The translations under genes and the position numbers were made by a program. The notes beneath the pieces are model-generated. The model ran no database searches, was not told the origin of the DNA, and worked only from the letters and a program-made list of their open reading frames with translations. This document shows, in pieces, positions 58,955 through 64,000 of a stretch of DNA of 64,000 bases. Numbering within the stretch: position 1 is the first letter of the stretch; every line of letters starts with the position of its first letter. Origin of the DNA: Prevotella koreensis (lineage in GTDB: Bacteria > Bacteroidota > Bacteroidia > Bacteroidales > Bacteroidaceae); contig NZ_RYYU01000001.1 in the NCBI RefSeq assembly GCF_003977605.1, positions 1,626,539-1,690,538 of the forward strand, read 5' to 3'.

Positions 58955-61265
58955 TTTCGTATTTTCTCCTTTCTTCTTTTGCCAGCCGGATTATCTCCGA
59001 ACCCTTATCCAATACGGCAGTCACGGCGTTGTTCAATGCTTCATAATCGGGAACGGCACTCCCATGAAGCTGTTTATAAAGTTCCCTTAATGGTTGGTCG
59101 GCACGCAGTATCTCCCACGAACTACGTAGGTGGTGTGTCAGGGCGTCCAGTTCTTGAAAGTCTTTCCGTTGTTCCCCATCCCTGACCGACTGCATTTCCT
59201 TTTCGGTTTCCGCTATCAGTTTATCCAACATGACGGATTCATTGCCGTAAGACAGTAGGGAGGAGAAATCAGGCTTTTCATTTTGTTTACCTTTCATGGC
59301 GCACTTGTCGGAAACTTCCATCAGCTCCGATATGGAAAACGGCTTGAGAAGGCAATCAGAAAATCCACGTTCTAAAAGTTCCTCTCTGTTGCAACTGCCC
59401 GAAGCGGTTGTTACAATAATCGGAATGATCCTTGAATTGCCCACATTGGAGGTGCGTAGCAGTTCCAACAGCTCGAAGCCGTTTATATCCGGCATATTCA
59501 AATCGGTCAGAAGCAGACTGTATTCTTTCCGGCGTATCATTTCCATCAGTTCCGCCGCATTGGTACAGGTATCGCAATGTATCCCTTCTTGTGCATACAT
59601 TTCTTTCAGCATTAGGAGAAGTACCTTGTCATTGTCGATGGCAACAATATCATGGAGTGTTCGGTTATGATGAATCTGTGTTTTATTTATCCGTTCCGGC
59701 AATTCCTCGGCTGACTGCATGGGTATCTCCACCGTGAAACGGCTGCCCTTGCCTTTCTCGCTCTTCAGCTGGATTGTGCCGCCGAGCATTGTCACAATGC
59801 GCTGAACAATGGAAAGACCTAATCCGAAGCCGTCCTTTGCGGCAGCGTTTGACAAACGTTCAAACGCACCGAACACACGTTGCTGTTCCTCTTCGGTCAT
59901 ACCCGAACCCGTATCTTTGACGATAAGTTTCAGCATACCGTTATCATACCCCATTGTCAGAGAAACGGCACCGTTCTCAGTGAACTTGATGGCGTTTGAC
60001 AGCAGGTTATTTCCAATTTGTAGAATGCGTTCCTTATCGGTCAGTACAACAGCATCCGTGTGATTCGTCACAGTAAGAGCAAGTCCCTTGTTTATGGCAA
60101 TTGGCATAAACTCTGATTCGAGCGTATGCGCTATTGATGAAATCCTACACGTGGAGAAATTAGGTTGTTCCTTGCCGTCGTCCAGCCGGAAGAAACTCAG
60201 AAGAGTATTAAGCATTTCACGCATACGGTCGGAGGATTGCTGAATATTTCGGATATACATCCCGGTTTTATCCGCATTGAAGTTTTTTTGTATCAGTCCG
60301 GCATAGCCCGTTATTGCAGTCAGCGGTGTGCGTAATTCATGGGTAATGGTATGTACGGCTTTCTTGCGGGAGGTTATCAGTGCCTCGTTTCGCTTTGCCA
60401 TTTGTTGCAGTCGCTCGATTAAATCTGCGGTTTCCTGTTTATATCGCTTGATGCGGTTGGCATTTCGGTGTATGATGATATATGATATGACCAGTAGCAG
60501 TATAACGAACCCTGTCAAGCCCCCAATCTGAATGAACGACCGTTCCCGCATGGCTGTTATCTCGGCTTCCCGCTTTTGTAGGTCAGTTTGTACTTTCCCG
60601 TCTATTTGAACAACCAGTCCTTGCAGTTGCCTGTTAAGTTCCGCATTTCGTGCGGCAAGGCTATCGGCATGAACCGATAAGCGGCGGCTTTGCGCCTGTT
60701 GTTCGGTTCTCATATTCCGGTTAAAGGAACGGTGCATCGTGGTAGTCACAGTTGGTTTCGCTTCTTCCTTTTTGCCGAAGATGCCCAAGAAACCTTTGCG
60801 CTTGGACTTCTTGGGCTGTTCCTGCACACTCTTCTGCACGATTACAGGTACTTGACTGGTTATCTTATCGTTGATGGCTTGTTGTTGTTCAAGTATTTGA
60901 ACGATTTGGCACATCTGCCGTTCCTTATCTTCGAGAAGATGGCGTACGCTGTCTATACGCTCTGCCGGATAGGTAGCTTTGAAACGGCAGAGCATACTAT
61001 CCATTGCCATACGCTGTGCATGGTAATGTTCGATATCTTTATCGTTCCATTCCAGTATTGTTTCACCAAATAGAGAAAATTTTATCATTTGAATATTGAT
61101 ATTGTTTATCTCTTTTCGGAACTCGTCTATTTTTTTATTGTCAAGTTCTAATGCTTCTATCTCCTGCCATTCATAGAAGCTATTATATGCTATACATCCG
61201 ATAAGAACGGAGATAAGTATATACCCCAACCGTATTGTCTTATAGAAATTCCTGGATCGTTCCAT
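58947..61265 (-). CDS. rteA: RteA, hybrid sensor histidine kinase
   Basis: 772 residues. Two membrane helices (~13-30 and ~245-265) bound a periplasmic helical sensor region. The dimerisation/phosphorylation box has His309 (HTITHELRTPLTAI), then an HATPase domain (~395-520). A receiver follows with Asp588 (LLLTDLNMPDINGFELL), and a C-terminal HPt-like helical stretch (ALTHHLRSSWEIL, His711/712). The layout is a full phosphorelay. Its ATG overlaps the tetQ stop by one base (TAATG), so it is made with TetQ. Confidence 0.95.
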   Translation of the reverse strand: MERSRNFYKTIRLGYILISVLIGCIAYNSFYEWQEIEALELDNKKIDEFRKEINNINIQMIKFSLFGETILEWNDKDIEHYHAQRMAMDSMLCRFKATYPAERIDSVRHLLEDKERQMCQIVQILEQQQAINDKITSQVPVIVQKSVQEQPKKSKRKGFLGIFGKKEEAKPTVTTTMHRSFNRNMRTEQQAQSRRLSVHADSLAARNAELNRQLQGLVVQIDGKVQTDLQKREAEITAMRERSFIQIGGLTGFVILLLVISYIIIHRNANRIKRYKQETADLIERLQQMAKRNEALITSRKKAVHTITHELRTPLTAITGYAGLIQKNFNADKTGMYIRNIQQSSDRMREMLNTLLSFFRLDDGKEQPNFSTCRISSIAHTLESEFMPIAINKGLALTVTNHTDAVVLTDKERILQIGNNLLSNAIKFTENGAVSLTMGYDNGMLKLIVKDTGSGMTEEEQQRVFGAFERLSNAAAKDGFGLGLSIVQRIVTMLGGTIQLKSEKGKGSRFTVEIPMQSAEELPERINKTQIHHNRTLHDIVAIDNDKVLLLMLKEMYAQEGIHCDTCTNAAELMEMIRRKEYSLLLTDLNMPDINGFELLELLRTSNVGNSRIIPIIVTTASGSCNREELLERGFSDCLLKPFSISELMEVSDKCAMKGKQNEKPDFSSLLSYGNESVMLDKLIAETEKEMQSVRDGEQRKDFQELDALTHHLRSSWEILRADQPLRELYKQLHGSAVPDYEALNNAVTAVLDKGSEIIRLAKEERRKYENG

Positions 61266-63190
61266 TATTTTGATGATACTGATTTTTCAAACATGAATAA
61301 AAGTTTATCCTTTTCTTCCATACGGGTATTATCAGAATAACCGCCTTTTGTTATTTGATACCCACACGGCTTAACCATAAAAGTGCCTAAGCCTTTAGTG
61401 TATGAACTTACTTCTGAAGCATAGTCTTTACTTGTATTTAATGGAACTTTCCCTTCAATAAGACACCACTCTTTATTACAACTGATACCTTTAATCTCAG
61501 ACATCATTTTTTGCAGATCTGTAATAGCTTTGGAACTTGCTACTTGTGGTATCTGTAACTCAAAATAGAGCATCGGTTCGAGAATATCCACTCCTGATTG
61601 TTGCAAAGCCAACCTGAAGACATAAGGAGACAATTGTCTAAAATCGGCAGGGGTACTTATCGGACTATAATAAAGGGCATAAGTAAAGGTTACTTTCAAA
61701 TCCGTCACTTCCCATCCATGCAATCCCGATTGGCAAGACATACGGATTCCTTCAAAAACGGCATTTTGAAAAGAATGGTTCAGATAACCAAAGGAGATTT
61801 CACTTTCGATTTGCACCCCTGACCCTATCGGTAAAGGTTCCAGAGTCAGTCCTATTGAGGCCCAGTAAGGGTTGGGAGGGACTTCGATATGGATAATCTT
61901 ATTCACCTTCTTTTTAGGTCGTTCTTTGTAGATAGTCTTGATTTCATCAAAATGGGTCTTTACGGAGAATCGTTCTTCCAGCAATGTTTGTATGATTTCT
62001 TTTTGGGTTAAACCATATAACGAGATTTCCAATTCATCACTATATGAATTTATGGAAAAGGACAGAGACGGGTCTTCAATAAACAATACATTTAGAGCGG
62101 ATATCAACTTGCTTCTCTCTTCGGGCTTGTCTGGTCGGACAGAAGATTTGAGGGCGGGATGCTGATGAGATAATCCTTGAATCAGACAAGGTTTAACACC
62201 TAAATAATCTCCGATTCTTAATTCTTCTATATCTTCTATAATTGCGATATCATTAGCAACCACTTCATCAACATTTATCTCTTTGCCCTGATAAATGGTT
62301 TTTAGATTTTTAATCTTGATGAATTTTTCCGAATCATTGACTTTTATAACGGTTCGAAGTCTCAGACTTCCGTCAATAATTTTTAGAAAACTTCTTTTAT
62401 GCCCTTTGGGGTCATGTTCTATTTTATAAAGATAAGCTGAAAGTCTATTTGGGACTGATGCCGGAGGAAATATAAAAGAAATGATGGCGTCTAACAACTC
62501 ATTGATGCCAATATTGCACATTGCTGATCCATGCAAGACCGGATAGGCTTTGGCTTTTGCCACAAGAGCGATTATCGCATTCCAATAATCTGCCGGTAAG
62601 ATTTCTTTATCCGCCAAATATAGTTCTAATATATCGTCGTCATGGTTGCATACAAATTCTTTGTGTTCTGCCCTTATATCTGTTGAGGTGCAAATCGGGT
62701 AAACTACTCCATCGACAACCGTTTGCATAAACAAGACGTCTTGCGACAGATTTGTTTTTATGTCCAGATATAAACGCTCAAGATTTACGCCGGCACGATC
62801 AATCTTATTGATAAATATAATTGTCGGGATTTGCAGTTTTTGCAAAGTCTTGAACAGCAACTTTGTTTGTGCTTGTATGCCTTCCTTTGCCGATAATATG
62901 AGGACTGCTCCATCAAGCATTTTGAATGTCCGCTCCACCTCTGCAATAAAATCCATGTGTCCCGGAGTGTCAATGATATTGCATTTCACACCATTCCAAA
63001 CAATAGATGTCGTAGAAGCCCGAATAGTAATTCCTCTACGTTTTTCTATATCCATAGAGTCTGTTATGGTGTCACCTTTATCAACACTGCCGCGCTTTTC
63101 CGTTGCTCCGCAGGCAAATAGCAGATTTTCGGTTACGGAAGTTTTTCCTGCATCAATGTGAGCAAGAATTCCTAAATTTATAATGTTCAT
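61265..63190 (-). CDS. tetQ: Tetracycline resistance ribosomal protection protein TetQ
   Basis: 641 residues from the ATG at 63190 ([20 protein letters not shown]), the usual TetQ length; four more upstream codons are open. GTPase motifs are G1 [10 protein letters not shown]3 DTPGHMDF and G4 NKIDR, followed by EF-G-like domains. It dislodges tetracycline from the ribosome. From memory the sequence differs at many positions from the common TetQ (for example [12 protein letters not shown] and [14 protein letters not shown]), so it may be a divergent allele. It is first of the tetQ-rteA-rteB operon and visibly more AT-rich than the tra genes. Confidence 0.96.
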   Translation of the reverse strand: MNIINLGILAHIDAGKTSVTENLLFACGATEKRGSVDKGDTITDSMDIEKRRGITIRASTTSIVWNGVKCNIIDTPGHMDFIAEVERTFKMLDGAVLILSAKEGIQAQTKLLFKTLQKLQIPTIIFINKIDRAGVNLERLYLDIKTNLSQDVLFMQTVVDGVVYPICTSTDIRAEHKEFVCNHDDDILELYLADKEILPADYWNAIIALVAKAKAYPVLHGSAMCNIGINELLDAIISFIFPPASVPNRLSAYLYKIEHDPKGHKRSFLKIIDGSLRLRTVIKVNDSEKFIKIKNLKTIYQGKEINVDEVVANDIAIIEDIEELRIGDYLGVKPCLIQGLSHQHPALKSSVRPDKPEERSKLISALNVLFIEDPSLSFSINSYSDELEISLYGLTQKEIIQTLLEERFSVKTHFDEIKTIYKERPKKKVNKIIHIEVPPNPYWASIGLTLEPLPIGSGVQIESEISFGYLNHSFQNAVFEGIRMSCQSGLHGWEVTDLKVTFTYALYYSPISTPADFRQLSPYVFRLALQQSGVDILEPMLYFELQIPQVASSKAITDLQKMMSEIKGISCNKEWCLIEGKVPLNTSKDYASEVSSYTKGLGTFMVKPCGYQITKGGYSDNTRMEEKDKLLFMFEKSVSSK

Positions 63191-63209
63191 TTGATTAAGC
63201 AATAATATA

Positions 63210-63260
63210 CTACAATAGATGCATTGCCGAAACGCACCTTTTAATACCTCCTCGTAGCAT
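63210..63260 (-). CDS. Possible tetQ leader peptide
   Basis: A 16-codon frame in the tetQ leader, from the ATG at 63260 to the TAG ending at 63210, reads [16 protein letters not shown]. Its stop lies 19 bases before the tetQ ATG. GCAAT at the end of the frame can pair with ATTGC just before tetQ, a possible hairpin near the start codon. Translation attenuation through a leader peptide is known for CTnDOT tetQ, but the peptide I recall there is shorter. Confidence 0.45.
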   Translation of the reverse strand: MLRGGIKRCVSAMHLL

Positions 63261-63325
63261 GTGGAAAACTACAGGATTCTTAACTCGTATTAATATGTAT
63301 ATTATTACTGCCGCATAATTGAACG

Positions 63326-63356
63326 CAAATTTACGAAAAAAAAGTTCCCTGACAAA
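63326..63356 (-). promoter_or_regulatory. tetQ: Promoter of the tetQ-rteA-rteB operon
   Basis: On the minus strand TTTG (63356-63353), a 19-base spacer and TAAATTTG (63333-63326) match the consensus well. Transcription would start near 63320, giving a ~130-base leader. The -33 box lies in the loop of the hairpin at 63338-63374. Confidence 0.75.
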
Positions 63357-63374
63357 AGCACAAAGAACTTTTTT
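63338..63374 (-). terminator. Terminator of the GNAT gene, overlapping the tetQ promoter
   Basis: On the minus strand AAAAAAGTTC and GAACTTTTTT pair perfectly over 10 bases with a 17-base loop, and two more T follow. It lies 73 bases after the GNAT stop. Confidence 0.75.
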
Positions 63375-63446
63375 AATCTATACGTATTTTTATTTGGTAT
63401 TATTAATTTGTTATTTGATGATGAGGGCTATTCATATAAATGTAGG

Positions 63447-64000
63447 TTAAATTTTTCTGACCATTTCAAACTGTTGTCCTTTTGGGGTAAGTCCTAATGA
63501 TGACAAGAAACCAGTGACTGATTCACAATCGCAATCAACATTAGTAAATTTGAGTACATCGCTTTGAAAATGACTGACAGCACTTTTAAGCAAGGACTTG
63601 CCTATTCCTTTACGCCGGTAATCTTTTGCAACTGCGAGGGATGAAATATCGCCTGATGCCGGTTCAAAGATAACAAATCCGACAAGTTCTTCTCTTTCAT
63701 AAGCTCCCAATATGTCCAAATTGTCGATTCCGCGTTCCAGTGAAGCCCTGTCATTTTGCCATGAAGGATGAAAATCGAACCAGGCCGTTTGGTTAAGGCA
63801 GTTTTTTAAATCCGATGGGAGTATGCGACATGCAGTATGGTTTACTTGCAATACAGGAACAATATCGCTCAGTTTGGCAGAGTAGTAGTTGAAATTTCTC
63901 TGTGTTTCAAAGCCTAATTTGCGATATATTTTTATTGCTTTGTGATTGTGTTGCAAAACTTCCAGTACATATTGCCGAACTCCTTGTTGATATATCAATT
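63447..64000 (-). CDS. Tandem GNAT N-acetyltransferase, 5' part cut by window edge
   Basis: The frame is open to the right edge, so the true start is outside and the first ATG inside (63998) is not it. The visible ~184 residues contain the end of one GNAT domain (QYVLEVLQHNHKAIKIYRKLGFETQRNF) and a second, complete one with the acetyl-CoA loop VAKDYRRKGIGKSLL (~130-144), each quoted in part. Tandem GNAT proteins of this type occur next to tetQ in some elements. The substrate is unknown. Confidence 0.85.
   Translation of the reverse strand, partial: LIYQQGVRQYVLEVLQHNHKAIKIYRKLGFETQRNFNYYSAKLSDIVPVLQVNHTACRILPSDLKNCLNQTAWFDFHPSWQNDRASLERGIDNLDILGAYEREELVGFVIFEPASGDISSLAVAKDYRRKGIGKSLLKSAVSHFQSDVLKFTNVDCDCESVTGFLSSLGLTPKGQQFEMVRKI

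Larger units (their letters stand above)
31474..64000. mobile_element. CTnDOT/tetQ-family integrative conjugative element (partial; other end beyond window)
   Basis: The tra, mob, rteC, rteB-rteA-tetQ order and gene content are those of CTnDOT-family elements. The transfer-proximal end must lie between the host repeat at 31214 and the first element gene at 32341. I place it at GCAAAAGTAA (31474-31483), which on the minus strand reads TTACTTTTGC, nine of ten bases of the known CTnDOT core GTANNTTTGC. The exact crossover is uncertain. Integrase and excision genes are not in view and should lie beyond 64000. Confidence 0.9.

Overview
The window comes from a Bacteroidales chromosome, plausibly Prevotellaceae. 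The reasons are: many promoters of the Bacteroidetes type (TTG or TTTG, 18-22 bases, then TAnnTTTG) instead of sigma70 boxes; TonB-dependent outer membrane import genes with DUF4876 and DUF6850 partners; BspA-like leucine-rich repeats; and an integrated conjugative element of the CTnDOT/tetQ type. The genus is inference.

Positions 1 to about 31,470 are host chromosome. A leftward operon (7110 to 1) encodes a TonB-dependent receptor, a BspA-LRR/DUF4876 protein, a small lipoprotein, a DUF6850 beta-barrel and the start of an M16 peptidase. Rightward genes follow: a DUF3332 lipoprotein, an LtaS-like membrane phosphotransferase and an ArnT-like glycosyltransferase (envelope modification), then dps. 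Next are upp (leftward), pckA and korAB (anaerobic central metabolism), a Pif1/RecD-like helicase and a small beta-barrel. A leftward cobalamin operon (31013 to 22358) holds four bifunctional fusions, CbiH-CbiC, CbiE-CbiT, CbiG-CbiF and CbiJ-CbiD, followed by a BtuF-like lipoprotein and a BtuC-like permease, nearly all joined by 4-base overlaps. No BtuD ATPase, CbiK or CbiL is present here.

From about 31,474 to the end lies most of a CTnDOT-family integrative conjugative element, entered through its transfer-proximal end. It begins with a gene-poor, palindrome-rich terminus (31.5-32.3 kb). Then come small rightward genes including PcfK- and PcfJ-like proteins and DUF3873, and the leftward transfer operon traA to traQ plus a lysozyme (49.7-36.1 kb). 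After an oriT-like intergenic region come the rightward mobA-mobB-mobC genes. A two-gene cargo (AlbA_2 family) is followed by the regulatory block rteC, a RibD-like gene, rteB, rteA and tetQ, all leftward. A tandem-GNAT gene runs off the right edge. The integrase, excision genes and the other end must lie beyond 64,000. By the CTnDOT model, tetracycline relieves attenuation of tetQ-rteA-rteB, RteA/RteB switch on rteC, and RteC leads to excision and transfer gene expression.

The least ordinary signals are non-coding or inserted. One repeat has entered two unrelated genes (cbiJ-cbiD and the glycosyltransferase) and is read as extra protein. A second family of about 85-base palindromic intergenic repeats occurs three times, only in the host part. 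A 95-base multi-stem palindrome lies between rteB and the RibD-like gene. Two long palindromes mark the element's gene-free terminus, and the tetQ promoter sits inside an upstream terminator hairpin. I did not find a clear new defence or biosynthetic system.
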